Source: Cytidiella melzeri (Eukaryota > Basidiomycota > Agaricomycetes > Polyporales > Irpicaceae). From it: a DNA stretch of 64,000 nucleotides. Of the stretch, positions 30,998 through 43,372 are shown piece by piece (position 1 is the stretch's first letter; the number at the start of each line of letters is the position of its first letter). The notes under the pieces were generated by a model. That model was given only the letters and a program-made list of their open reading frames with translations, did not search any database and was not told where the DNA came from. Location: NCBI GenBank assembly GCA_022592445.1, contig JABYQR010000218.1, positions 1 through 64,000 on the forward strand, read 5' to 3'. The position numbers and the translations under genes were made by a program.

Positions 30998-33900
30998 TTA
31001 GAAACAAACCGAGCCAGAGTCAAGCCAGCCACCAACCTTGGCATTTGGCGAGCACTTGAATGCTTCCGCGAACTCTGGGATGTTGTAGATAGTACCTTCC
31101 ACGCGGTATCTCGCCGGTGAGTGCGGGTCTGACCTGACTTGTGCCACCTGACATCATTCGTGAGAGTTAAGATACAGGCAGCAGAGACATGAAGGCCTGT
31201 ACGTACCAATGACTCCGCCTTCGCGTTCTCTGCCCATGCCCTGGCGAAAGACATGAAAAACAATTGATCCCTGAGAGAGATGGAATTTGGTAACTGTGTC
31301 TCCACATTGATGGTGTCTTGTATACGCACGGCGTGTAGTTCAAACCCGGCAGCAAATACTCATTTCCTGCCTTGTTGGATTCATCGAACTGGGCTTTCCA
31401 GGCACGATATGCTTGGATAAGACCACTATCTCCGATGTTCTCCCCAGACGTTCTATGAAAGAGTGAGACCAGGACCCTTCACGATAACAATTCGAGACTC
31501 GACCAACAAGTTACCCTGTTTATAAGCATGTGCATCAGCACTGCACGTCGAGCCACGATTTCAAAAAAGACAAATGCTTACGTTGACATGGACAGTGCCG
31601 CCCTTGCCATCATCGACCGTGTACTCTAAAAAGAACATGTCGACATACGGATTAGAAGGAAGCTTGCTTATTGAACCACGCTTACTGGAATATTGATCCA
31701 CAATACACGTCTGCAATTTGTTGAACCCCTTGCTGGTTGCGTTGGTCCACCATTCCTCAAGCTTGCCTTGCTGGTTGTAGAGACGCCCGGCAGAATCGAA
31801 AGCATGCTGAATAAAAAGGTTAACAGCACGAACTAATGAAAACGCAATCAGAACACACTGTAAGCTCATGAGCTGCAACCTGTCCAAAAGAACCATAGGA
31901 CATGTAACCAGGCCTAGCAAGTGAAGTTGAGGACAGCACCGTGACGAACGGTTAATCAATCACAAACCAGTCCTTAGAGAAGAAGGGGGGCTGCAATATT
32001 CCTGCAGGAAACACAATCTAGAGGTACTAGTCAAGTACTAAAATTGCAGAAACGACGGAGTACGTACTTCATTTGCAGGTGGGTTGAAATAAGCATTCAC
32101 CTGGGACGGATACATTTCCCAGCTTTCAGGATCGCGACGCTTGCCCAGCTTTTGCCACTTCCAGTATGTGTCGCTTTCCCTACAAACGAGATGAGCAATC
32201 CATGGCAGCGATGATTCAGACCAAACAGCATACCGCGCACTGAGCATGTTCTCGAAGAATGTAGTTTCTTGGGCTTGAACTCTGGTGTAGTAGTTGTAGA
32301 TTGAGCGAGGGTTGCGCGTGTCCGGAGATAGCGGAAATCCAACTTTGACGCGAAGGGCGTCGGCCTGACATACACAAAATGTTAACAAGACTTCGAAGCA
32401 AGCGGTCTTCATTGCGTGCCTTGTTTGAGGCAGCTTCAGCGCTCTCCTCGTCCATCCAATTCAGATGCTTCAGGGACTTTTTGAAAGCCTGGATAATGTC
32501 TAAGAAAATTCATCGGACATTCATGCTTTGCAACAGAGAGGATGTGTCCCACCTGTGATGACTCGTGTCCCCTTCTCTCTCGAATCTCCGCCAAACACTT
32601 CCTTGACGAAGTATCGCCCCGCCGCGAAACCCAAGGCTACCTCAATGTTAGCCACGCATGTGTCCGCTCGATCACCTACTGCTCCGGGCTTGATGCCGGT
32701 CAAGCGTTCCGTCAAGACACGAGTAGCACGCCACGCCTCGGTACTGTAGCCCAAGAATCGTGAGAGCGCAAGAGCAGCGCGAGTCTCGAGATAGGCCCCG
32801 AGCACATCTCGAGGCGTTTCCTTCAGAATAGAAGACAATGCGGCCGGATATGTCGAGGATTCCAAAATAACACGGTTTGGATACGAACGCGGCGTAAACG
32901 AAGCAAAATATTCATGGAAAGATATTTCGGGAAGTGCGTCGGTAAGGTTAGAAATTGGAACTGGGTTGTAAGTGGCAATAGGATCTTGAGAGATCACGTC
33001 GCTGATATTATTGCTCAGCAAGCAGTCCAGAAAACAGAGCAAGTCACGCACAAGTCTAAACTAGCATTGGCTAGCTTCTTTTCGAATACGACAATCTTGC
33101 GAGCGAGTTTATGGGCCTCCTTCGTACGATTGATTGGCTGATGAGGCTCGTGAGGTCCTTTGCCTGGGTGGTCGGGATCCTCGGGATCCTCAGGGTCCCA
33201 GGGGGGCCATGGCCAAGGAGGCCATACTCGAAGGCGTTCCTCATGAACGGTAAGTGAACCCTCCTGGAGCTCAAGCTCTTGATCGCGAAGCCTTTCATCT
33301 TCGTCCGCAAGAGTGATGAGTAGACGTTCAAGGACGGATGTGTAGACTTCAACAATTGAATCCTCTTCATAGTATTCCTAGAATAGCGCTATCGTTAACA
33401 CCTAACAGCCAGTCACACGATGACACTTACCTTGGATGGAAGCCCTAGCCTGGGTTGACTAAACCAGAGTGTCATTTGGTTTGGGTCTTCGCCGACATCT
33501 CCTTCTATGTCTGTATCAAAAACGGCACCAATTCCTGAAATGTAATTCCGTTAGAACCAGCTATATGCATCAGGTAATTCACGAACCCCTAGTGTGTAGG
33601 TATGCAATAGCCGCTGTGAATCCCTTTTTCTGCTTCTCTTTGTCGTCATGTGCAGATATAACCGTGTCTTCTCCGTTGTAGAGTTTTCTTATGTTACGAA
33701 TAACGCGCAGTAGTGGATCCGTGCCACGAGCATCCAGAAGATCCTCGTTCATGCAGGAGCTGTAGAGCCCACGCAACTTCTTGAGAATCAGGGTGTCATA
33801 CGGATCTTCAGCGCCTGCCGTCAACGCCGCCTGGGAGTACAATGAGGACGAGTCTTGTGATAAAATCTGTTGGATGAGACGCCTATTTTGCTCAGAGAGC

Positions 33901-34666
33901 ACAGCAAAGTTTCCATATCGCCCTTTGTCCGAAGGAATGGGGTGCTGCTTCAGCCAGCCTCCGTCTGAGACAGGGTAAAATCAACGACAATAATGACCAC
34001 GGCGTGGATCTGTACTCACTCGCAAAGTCATAGAAATTCTCGCAGGGATCCTGGCTCGCATCCAACGAAGAGATGATTGAGGCGGCAAGCATAACACATT
34101 GTGGCGAGAAGCAAGCCCTCTATGCAATAGCCATATTTGATTTAGACAAGTGGCTCAGCAGGATTTGATAGGAAGAACACAAACCTCGTCAGGTATATTT
34201 GTTGGAATTGGACCAGGAACAATTACAGTGGTGGTAGCTTGTGCTGTTGTGGTCGATACTGCTGTGGTTGCCGTAATAACGCTAGAAATAGCAGTGGATG
34301 TTACAGGGACCGTGGTAGTCGCAGTGACAGTCGCAGTACTACCCGGCCATTCCCCTCCTCTCCTGTTGTTGAGCTTGTGTTGAGCTCCAGCAAACAGACC
34401 AATGAAGACTGAGCTCAGAAGGAGAAGAACCAGCAAAAGGATGAGAAGAATCTTGGTGAAAGGTGTCAGAGGCTCTTGTACGACAGACGTCGCGCGTGTT
34501 GATAGCAAGTTTCCATTCCCTGTACGCGTCTCGTCTGGATGAGAGACTTCTTGAAGCAATGGGGCTGACTCTGCGGGTGATATATTCGCGTCAACTTCAC
34601 GTTGTATCCCAAGCCACAGCACGTACCTTCGTCAGTTGACGGTCGAGCTACCCTCGAGTCCGTCAT
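30998..34666 (-). CDS. Membrane M13-family zinc metallopeptidase (neprilysin-like)
   Basis: M13 enzymes are single-pass type II membrane proteins that cut small peptides outside the cytosol. The first exon (34666-34627) and second (from 34570) encode a short cytosolic tail, one membrane span (about LLILLLVLLLLSSVFIGLFA) and a Thr/Val-rich stalk. The ectodomain starts CFSPQCVMLAASIISSLDAS then DPCENFYDFA, as in the family. The zinc motif HELTH is split by a 52-bp intron (31807-31858) between T and H and is followed by AFDSAGRLYNQQGKLEEWW. The third-ligand motif appears as GENIGDSGLIQAYRAW (usual GENIAD). PHSPARYRVEGTIYNIPEF lies near the end. Many short introns are present. The extreme C-terminus is uncertain: the frame ends VGGWLDSGSVCF at 30998, but an intron there is possible. 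Confidence 0.88.
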
Positions 34667-34986
34667 GTTGACGATACGAGCTGAGATTCCTTGCTCCCAG
34701 CTGGTCAGAGCAAGTTGTTCGCTGACCTGAAAGGCTTGCAGATGGTTGTGGACGAGTCGCAAGCTGCGGGGCGTCGTGAGGAGTCGTGCACCGTGTATGA
34801 CCACGCAAGAAACGCCCATAATGCATTGATTCAGACCACGTGCGCGTGTGCATGCAGGATGAGCGCCGCCAGCACCGACTCTGCCACTCTCAAAAGCTAC
34901 TGAAGGCTCTCCTTCACGAGTTCTGTGGCAGGAAATCTCCCTGGCTCCTCGTAGCTAGTGTCGGCTCAGACGGTGTTACCGCAACG
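34667..34986. promoter_or_regulatory. Divergent promoter region, M13 peptidase / IF-2
   Basis: This 320-bp gap between two divergent start codons contains short upstream ATGs on the plus strand (for example near 34858) that could act as upstream ORFs for IF-2. No core element is clearly recognised. Confidence 0.35.
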
Positions 34987-37810
34987 ATGCATCACGCCCA
35001 CCGTTCAATACGCGTTTCTCGACCGGGATCTCGTTCGGCTGCTACAGCTACCAAAACAGTGGTAAGTTGTGAACGTCTTTCCTATGTCTTTGTCCTCACT
35101 TTTTCAAGCCGAGAGGCTTGGCTAAATGGAGCAGGCCTGCTGATATCGAGTTCGGCCGCACCTCTAATTCAGCAACGGCGGGCGCGTTCAAATGGGCCCG
35201 ACCATCGTCAGTTGACTCTGCGGAACAGTCTTCTGCACCAGGGCCATCGCGAATGTCACGAATGCCACGAGTGTCACCCGAGAGTCTGAATAAATGGACT
35301 GCTGCCAATACAATGTCCAAACAAGCTCCCTCACCTGGCTACGCATCAGGAGATTGGCAAAGGTCACAGGAGCAGAGACGTCAGGAGCGAGGGACTCCAG
35401 GTCGCATAGATGAGCACAGGCCGTCAGCTACTCGGAAATTTGGTGAAAACAAGCCCAAGACGAAAGGCCTAAGTCAACGAGAAGATACCAAGCGAAGGGG
35501 CCGTCCCGAGGGCCGTGAGCAGGATTCGTTGAGTAGGAGAGACGATTACACCGGCACATTTCGAGTGAAGAAGAAGAAGGAGGCTGTGTTTAAGGTTGTC
35601 AAGAAAGTCTCCCCGGACGTCTTCATTCCAAGTGTCGTCTCTGTGGGGAACCTTGCAAAATTACTGAATATACGACTAGGTCTGCCCTCTTCGCTCTGCG
35701 GGTTTACTCACCAGCTAAACTCGTATAGATCGTCTTCAGCACAAGATGGTTCAAGTAGGGATGAAAGCTGAATCGTCATATGACTACAGTAAGCGACAGC
35801 CCGTGAAATTGGCAATGCCGTACTAAATCTGTGACAGTACTGAACGCAGAATACGCATCGCTCATAGCGATGGAGTTTAATCGTAACCCGGTTGTCAATG
35901 ATGAGGCTGCATTCGACATATTTGCCCCGTAAGAATCATCTTTTATATGTTACCGTTTCCAGCCTCATGTCCTCGAAGCCCAGAGTGTACGGACCGATCC
36001 GCGCTTCCTGTGCGCCCCCCTGTTGTGACTATCATGGGCCACGTCGACCACGGTAAAACAACATTATTAGACACTCTTCGCTCGACTTCAGTAGCTGCCG
36101 GCGAAGCGGGAGGGATAACACAACACATCGGCGCGTTCTCTGTGGATGTTCCTAATCAGGACCCTTCGTCTTCAACTTCGCACAGGTCGATTACTTTCTT
36201 GGATACTCCCGGACATGCTGCTTTCTCTGCAATGCGTGCTCGTGGTGCCAGTGTCACAGACGTTGTGGTTCTTGTCGTAGCAGCGGACGATGGAATAATG
36301 CCGCAGACCAGAGAGGTTCTTGAGCTCGTCAGGAAAGAGCAGGACAACGTCGCGCTTATTGTGGCAATCAACAAGATGGACAAGCCTGGTGTCGATGCTG
36401 TGCGTACTCACAAACGTTAGCAGTTCGCATTGATTGCTGATTTTCATTGCAGGAGGAGATAGAGAAAGCCCTCCTGGCGGAAGATGTTCAGCTAGAAACC
36501 TTCGGCGGCGATGTCCCCGTTGTCCATGTCTCTGGCCTCACTGGCCAAGGACTGCCGCAGCTAGTTGAGACCATATCTCTTGTCGCAGAGATGAGGGACT
36601 TGCGAGCCGAGGATTCTGGGACAGTGCAGGGCTACGTGCTAGAGTCGAAGGTCGACAAAGGCCTAGGGTATGTCAAGGGTTTCTTACGAGTAACCGATGT
36701 CAATCTAACAGCCCCTCAGACCTGTCGCAACTGTCTTGATTCGTCGTGGACAACTTACGCCTGCAACTCACCTCGTGTGCGGCACGACCCACTGCAAAGT
36801 GCGTTTGCTGACCTCCCCTCACGGCACTTCTGTAAAAACTGTCGGCCCTGGGGCGGCTGTTGTGGTTACTGGCTGGAAAGATGTTCCTAACGCTGGCGAA
36901 GAAGTTATATCAGGGTCGGAGAGCGATATCAAACGGGCGATATCCAACCGTCTGCGCAAAGCGGAACTAGAAGCAACACTGAAGGATCTGGATTCGATAA
37001 ACGAGACGCGGCGCACGGAACGTGAGGCGCGAGAAACTGAGGGCCAAGAAGAGCAAACCCAAAAACCCGTCGAGGAGACCAAGAAGGAGTTGAAGTTGAT
37101 GATAAAAGGTGACGTGAGCGGCACAGTGGAGGCAGTGGCGGGGTCTTTACAGGGCATCGGTAATCATCTTACCGGCGTCAAGATTATCGCTACAGGTGTC
37201 GGTCCAGTCACAGAGTCAGATGTAATGCGAGCCAAAGCAAGCGAAGGTCAGTCGTTCTTTTATTGCGGCAATTAGATGTTGCTGACGTGAAACAGCTACC
37301 ATCGTCGCGTTTTCTGTCAAAACGCCGCGCCCCGTCCAGAGCGAGGCGAAGGTGCAGGAGGTCCCGATCATAGAATCAGATATAATCTATAGACTTATGG
37401 ACGAGATCAAGGACAGAGTACTCAAGCTACTACCGCCACTCATAGAAACAAGGGTCTCTGGCGAGGCCACTGTCATGCAGTTGTTCGAAATCAAGCTCAA
37501 GGCAAAGCAGGTCAAGAAGATCGCAGGCTGTAGCGTGATCAATGGCGCGATTAACAAAACACGTAAGGCTCGAGTGGTTCGTGATGGCAAAACCATCCAC
37601 TCAGGTATGTTCAAGTGCCCGCAAGTGTCTAAAGCAGATACTGACACGTCGCTTCTAGGTACTATAGAGACTCTCAAGCATCTCAAGGCAGATATGACTG
37701 AAGTTTCGAAAGGCCTGGAATGCGGCATTGCGTTTGCGGGATGGGATGAACTCCAACCAGGAGATGTGGTTCAGGTATTCCAAGAGGTGGAGGCGGTTCG
37801 GACATTATAG
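34987..37810 (+). CDS. IFM1: Mitochondrial translation initiation factor IF-2
   Basis: This GTPase brings formyl-Met-tRNA to the mitochondrial small ribosomal subunit. The ATG at 34987 was chosen because exon 1 (34987-35061) then encodes an Arg/Ser/Ala-rich, acid-free presequence ([20 protein letters not shown]). Exon 2 (from 35109) is basic and low-complexity and ends in the IF2 N-terminal domain ([21 protein letters not shown]). The GTPase domain has [35 protein letters not shown] and INKMDKPG. Domain II has [17 protein letters not shown] and [10 protein letters not shown]. The C-terminal domains carry [41 protein letters not shown] and [18 protein letters not shown]. At least eight short introns. 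It is divergent from the peptidase gene (320 bp) and convergent with the CHORD gene (74 bp). Confidence 0.95.
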
Positions 37811-37884
37811 AGCCTATAGACAGACGGGCACAAAAAGACGTATACGTTGTCATATACTTATAGCACAAGCGAATTAATCCCTAC

Positions 37885-39282
37885 TTATACTATTTTGAGA
37901 GAATTCTGGTTATCGAGGATCACTTGCTTGCTACCAATGGTACCAGTCCTTCCGCCCACGCCAAAGGTCAAGGACTCGGGCACGGCATATTCAGTCTTCT
38001 CCAGTACTGCCCAGGACCTCGTATCTTGCTTTTTAAGGATAAGCTCTAGCTGGGGTGGGGTTCAGCGAGTTGGCCAGTACGGCATTGCGTTGTGACTTAC
38101 CTTGGTGCCGTAGAATTTGTAGGAAGACCCCTCCGGATGAATTGGTCCGTATAGCTCGAGAGATTTGAGGAAGCGCTTCGAGTCAGGCAGGTAGAGATCC
38201 AACGAAACCTATCCAAACTGTGTCAGAGTGGTGTGCGAAATCGAGCGGTTTAAAGTTACCTCGTTTGCGCTTATTTTGACTGTACTACGATCCTGATCAG
38301 CCTTCCTAGCGAAGACCGACACATGGACCTCTGTGGGTGTTTGATAGTGATCTATCCGACACTCGGTGAATTGCTCAACCTGTCGGACTTGTTATGTGGC
38401 GAATGGTTCACCAGGACAGAGAGGGGTGCTCTTACCCTTTCCGGTTGATTTTTTGGAGCAAACACATGCCTTCCCTTCTTGCAACCCTCAATCTTGAGAA
38501 ACTCTTCGAACTCCAACACACGGCGCTTGCAGCAAAGATAGCCCTGTCCTTCATAAGTTCGTGACGCAGTGTCGGCAAGAACACTTCTACTCACCTTGCT
38601 GCCTTCGTGGAAGATTGGCTATTCAGGTTAGTAGTGGCGTCTAGAACGAAAGAAGTGGGACCTACTGGCTTCGGGTGGTATACACACTCGCCCTCCGGGC
38701 TATCGCCGCGCCTGCTGACTTCATCACTGACAAACGACTTGCCACAACCCTTACGACGACACAAGGTACCGACAGATACAGAAACAGAAGGATCGTCCTC
38801 CTCTTCTGGTGGTGGCGGCGGCGGAAGAACAGCTGGTGCGGGTGATGATGCAGGTGCAGGTGCCGTTGCGGACGAGTAGGTTTCTACCCCAGATTCCGTG
38901 TCAGTCTTTGCGGTTGCTAGTTGACTGGGGCCCGAAGATTTAGGTGGTTCCTGCTTGAGAGGTACATCTGTATGTGACCCTTGCATGCATCCCTGGACAG
39001 CAAGTATTCGTTAGCTCGAAATCTGTGGATCTTTGCGCTAAGTGACACATACCGGGATCTTCATGAACTCATCAAAATCCAGCACAGGCTTGTTCACATC
39101 TTTGCAGCACGACCATGACTTCAAACCTTCGTGAAATACCTGGTGTTCAACTTATTGATCGATTCTACATGCACGAGATGGATGATACTTGCCGGAACAC
39201 CAGAATGGAATATGCAGCTATCCGAGGTGTTACTTGCTTCATCGTAGTCCTTCCCGCAAGCTCTCCGAGTACAGCGCGGCAT
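37885..39282 (-). CDS. CHORD and CS domain co-chaperone (RAR1/CHORDC1-like)
   Basis: CHORD proteins bind zinc and Hsp90 and work with Sgt1-type partners; the fungal form is needed for genome and stress integrity in Aspergillus. Exon 1 (39282-39193) starts MPRCTRRACGKDYDEASNTS and ends CIFHSGVP. A GC-AG intron (39140-39192, GCAAGT donor) leads to VFHEGLKSWSCCKD and FDEFMKIPGCMQGSH, completing CHORD I. After a Pro/Ala/Ser-rich linker (ending APAVLPPPPPPEEEDD), CHORD II reads LCRRKGCGKSF, EGECVYHPKP, IFHEGSK and YLCCKRRVLEFEEFLKIEGC. The C-terminal CS (p23-like) domain includes VHVSVFARKADQDRSTVKIS, VSLDLYLP and SYKFYGTKLELILKK. It stops at 37885. In CHORD II the usual YW-SCC reads GYLCC. Confidence 0.92.
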
Positions 39283-41947
39283 GGTGTATCCTACAGCAGT
39301 TCTGTGGCAGTCTTAGTCGTAGATGGTCGTTTGGTCGAGATAATGAGGAACGTAGGTGTATTTCACGAATTGACATGGTAGACGCCCGCCATTGCCCGAA
39401 AGTACCAGAAGTTCAATACCAAAAAAGGCAAGTTCCACGTGGATAGCATCAATTACTGAGGGGGCGCTAAATATATCGTAGTTTGAAACTCACGAACGTT
39501 CATGCAGACCGCGGTCAGCCTCGTCCCAGTCCGCAGGAGAGGCGGTAAGTACCTCGCGGCTGCCTCGCCTCAGATACTAGACGTTGTCTTTATGTCTTGC
39601 TCATTCCCATCCGTATGACATAGGCCTCAGGTAGCAGCACTATATGGGGTTGACTAGGCCATATTTTAGCAGTTGTTTGCTCAATTTACGGGGTCGCATA
39701 CCTTGGCTTATTGGTGGTAAGTTTCCCACTGCGGAAGACCATACTTATACTTGTCCTAACACATTTTTTAGTTCCATAACAACACACTTACCTCCACCAC
39801 GCGGACGGAATTGTGCAAACACATGTCTCGTAAGATCTCGAGTTTCTCTCCACAAGATGTAGCTGACGGTATTTGGGTAGTTCTGTACTGTGGATCCTCA
39901 TGCACAGGCGCGGCGGGTCGAGAGAGAGGTACCAATCTCATCAAAACCATTCGTCCAAGGAACCTCGCAAACACGGCAGTACCATGGTGGTCTAGCCCCC
40001 TGGCTGTTAACAGAGAAGCAGAGGGCGCCGAGTAGCCTAAAAAAAATAGTGCTACGCCGCATTTGCTGAGTCTCGGCCGTGAGCTTGGGCTCAATAAGGG
40101 ATCACCGTACATTTGGGGCACTCCTCAAGTGCACTGCACCCTAAACTTAGCCCTTGATGAACACACTGCTAGTCACACTTCGAATGCGGTGAGTGATTGT
40201 TCTATTTTATCCAATCCTTCGTGGTATGGTACTTATGGCTTGACGATGGATCGTTTCGGAGATGAGCCCGTATACTACAACGACACGTCGCACATTTTGA
40301 ACAATTTCCGCCTCATTTTGATGTCCCTTAAAAGCCCTCTGCCCAACGCCATTGGATGCCTTTTTTTGCATCTCTGTAGAAACGAAAGTCCCCCGATTTA
40401 TAACAACTCAGGTACTGGGCACCATATGTCTGCTGCTGATGCTGCGCTAACCTCTGGCTTCCCCTCTTTTGCAGATCTCAGAACGGTTTAGCAACGCCAC
40501 ATGCATCATGGTGAAAAAATGCCATCAAAGTTGAAGCATACGATATCCTTCTTAGCTTGCACTACGCTTCTCGCTGCAGGTCTTGGATATATATGCAGCA
40601 TTCTCGCCACCAGCCCATAACGAGGCAAGTTGTCACTTTGGCTCATGGGGCATACATCTAGAACCCTTATCTGATTCCATGAGGCCAGTTTGTTTAAAGA
40701 GACAGACCCGAGGTTTTGGCAAGTAAACCCTGTATTCAGAGACCACAGAACATGAATCTTCTGGACCTGAGGGTTCAGCGCTGCAGCGTTCATCGGGTCG
40801 TTCACCAGTTTTCTTCGTGAAAATTCTGGAGCAGCTTCGGCACCCCACCCGCTACGAATCACATCGGATGCTGTAGGGTCATTGTCTACTTGGCGCCCTC
40901 GTTTCAAGCAGCGACGACCAACGAGATGGTCTTCTCTTGCGGAAGGGACTCTGGCGCATGGTGTGTTGAACACGTTTCATCCTACACGAACGACCCTCAA
41001 AACCATCTGTTGTAAGATGATGTGTAAGTCCCTTCGTTTGGATGCATTCTTCACGAGCGGAGCATCGCTATTACCTAGGCAGCATTCCCTGTTCGCATGA
41101 GGCGAGTACATAGCGTTCATGGTGTCATCAATGACCTGCTCTGCCAATATGAGCGAATAAGAGACGTCAACTGAAGGGCTGGACTGAGCTGGTACATTGT
41201 ATCACGAACGGAGTCGGCGTTTCATTCGCGCGGAGATAGTTTCGTAAGTCAGCGGAGTTTCCGTTACATATTCATTCACACAATCTTGCCCAATCTTCCC
41301 GTTAACCTATCAGTAACCGATACAAAACACGGACGGCATATGCGCCTTGCTTTTGAGCTTCGATGACTCGATCGTCCTGGACGCATTTTCGATCGTGGCT
41401 TCAGGAAAACCCGCTACCGGCTAGTGCCAGTGCTGCATGATGTTTTCTCAATGCTCACCACACGTCGAACCACGTTTTTGAACATCGCAAATCGACCTTG
41501 ACAGACATTTGTGGCCATCGTCTTTCTTCCGTCGGACCGGCGTCTTCCCATTGGTATCTCTTCGACTTCTACATCACCACGGGTCTGACACCGACAATCC
41601 GCACAGCCTATCAGCGCACCGGAGCTTCGTGCAAGTACAAATTCGTGATCTACTTGTTCACGGGAGGGCTCTCGAACGGCGCTTTCAAATTACCTGCCTT
41701 AAACAGTAACGCGGATTCCATTGAGTGAAAGAACTCCGCAGCATATCCTGAGAGTCGATGCATATGAGCAGCGGCGCGCATCAAGCATTTCTAGGTTGCG
41801 AGGATTGCGACGACCAATACCTATCACAAGAAAGTTATGAACGGACAACTCCGAGACTTGAAGACGTTAGCCTAGTACTCGTTTAAAGGCAGTAGCTCTT
41901 CTATAGTTGTTTGTCGAATCGAAGTACGAGACAAAAGAATTTATTCG
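39283..41947. other. Long intergenic gap with unassigned open frames
   Basis: No gene is recognised in 2.66 kb, which is unusual for this gene-dense half. A plus-strand frame at 40063-40491 (including YGLTMDRFGDEPVYYNDTSH) and a minus-strand frame at 40506-40973 (including VQKIHVLWSLNTGF) are the best coding-looking pieces. Neither has a clear motif, splice pattern or start context. The stretch may hold a decayed gene, a lineage-specific gene with many exons, or untranslated and regulatory DNA. Confidence 0.45.
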
Positions 41948-43295
41948 CTAAGATATTCCAGGCCCGAATGCTTCCCACACCAGAAAACCTACTCCCCAAG
42001 GGCCCACACGAGCCACCGTGCGTAGAAACGTGTGCATCCTCCGATGAAGGGTGGAGGCATGGCTTTCATGTACATGCCCACCTGAGCTGTTGAAGAACGA
42101 CAGCCAACCATCTCGCTTGGCCTTCGAGAGCAGGATAGAGGTGACGGAATGTTGCTCAGTTGATGATAGAACGTAGTCGACATGTACGGCCCTTCTTGCG
42201 TTGTCCCAAGGTCGACAGGAAATTTCATATGTTAGGCCAGCGATTGCGCCGCCCGTGATGAGGGTCATCGCGCTCACAACACGAGGAATATGGCTCTGGA
42301 CACGTTCGTGGCCGTCCCTTTGCGCTAGAAATTCTCTTGTGGCAACTTTTGTTCTGGTAGCAACCCGCCTTGTCATCTCGAACTGGGCAAAAAAGAGCGC
42401 GAACCCTACACGGACATTTCGGTGAGCATATTTGACAGCAGCGATAGAATACGATCTCCCACCGAACGTGTCTTTTGCAACGCCCCATTTCCAGCCGTCC
42501 CAGCCCCGGCCGGCCATGTCGCCTACGTCTCGCATCCAGTCTCGAACCTGTCGAGCCTCATGCAATTGTTGCTGCCGTGATAATGTTGAATTGGCATTCG
42601 TCCCACGAAACACTTCCTTCCACGCATGCGACCATCCGGTGGTCGCCGAGCCACCTTCCAGCAGTAGCCGGACGTTTTCTGCAGGTGCCGCAACAAGTGC
42701 TTGAGCACCGCCAGCAGCGGCCCCCGACAACGTTGCGATTGCTAACGGATGATGACAATACTGTTCCAGCATTGTGGAAGTTTGCGCATACGTGGTCCAC
42801 AGCACGGAGCCTAATAAAACGTTGACCACCATCGGTGGCACGAAGTGCTTCGCCAGTACAGAAATCTCATGTTTACGTCAGGCAACGGAGTTCACACCAA
42901 CACAGCAGAACGTACCCCTTGTTGCTTCACGAGAGTAGAAATATACCTCGGCGTCAGTGAGTCGCCATGATGATTGGCCAACGCTCGGAGAGTTTGCCAG
43001 CCATTCACTGTTACATAAGGCGCAGCATCAGCTCAATAACACGACGACAACTTCGGTGTACTTGCGCACCTTTGGACGGCCTGAAGAGGCGCACAGGTCG
43101 AGAGAAGTATAAGGCAAGTGAACGTGTTACGGTTCGCGCTATCGCCACCTGCAGGGTGTTGGCATTCTGGGACTGCTCCTGCGCAACACTTTCAGCAGCG
43201 AGCATGCATGCAATGCCGTTCAGGTTGAGCCTGTAGAATGGCACGCCGATCGAAACATAGAAGGTGTGAGATATGCTCAGCGATGATGCCGACAT
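41948..43295 (-). CDS. Mitochondrial-carrier-like membrane protein
   Basis: Three exons (43295-43070, 43007-42916, 42865-41948) give 411 residues. The ATG at 43295 is the first in frame. The protein has VTRSLALYFSRPVRLFRPSK, NGWQTLRALANHHG, a hydrophobic repeat PPMVVNVLLGSVLWTTYAQT, a Gly/Ala-rich helix (LSGAAAGGAQALVAAPAENVRLLL) and carrier-like WDGWKWGVAKDTFGG. These are followed by a second helix with ITGGAIAGLTYEISCRPWDNARRAV and a final RVGPWGVGFLVWEAFGP. The P-x-E/D-N/R pattern after Ala-rich helices resembles the PX[DE]XX[RK] signature of mitochondrial carriers (PAENVR, RPWDNARR), but the three-fold repeat is incomplete. I place it among divergent fungal carrier-like proteins; substrate unknown. 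The start codon is 77 bp from that of the divergent ALKBH7-like gene. Confidence 0.72.
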
Positions 43296-43372
43296 GCACT
43301 TTTCATTCTCCGACACTATATCCGCGCGGCTAAAGAATTCTACATCCTATCTCACTGTCTTCGAGCACACAA

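Noticed and set aside
38591..38986. Separate proline-rich gene inside the CHORD locus
   Set aside because: It is the linker and start of CHORD II of one spliced gene, with both flanking introns well formed.
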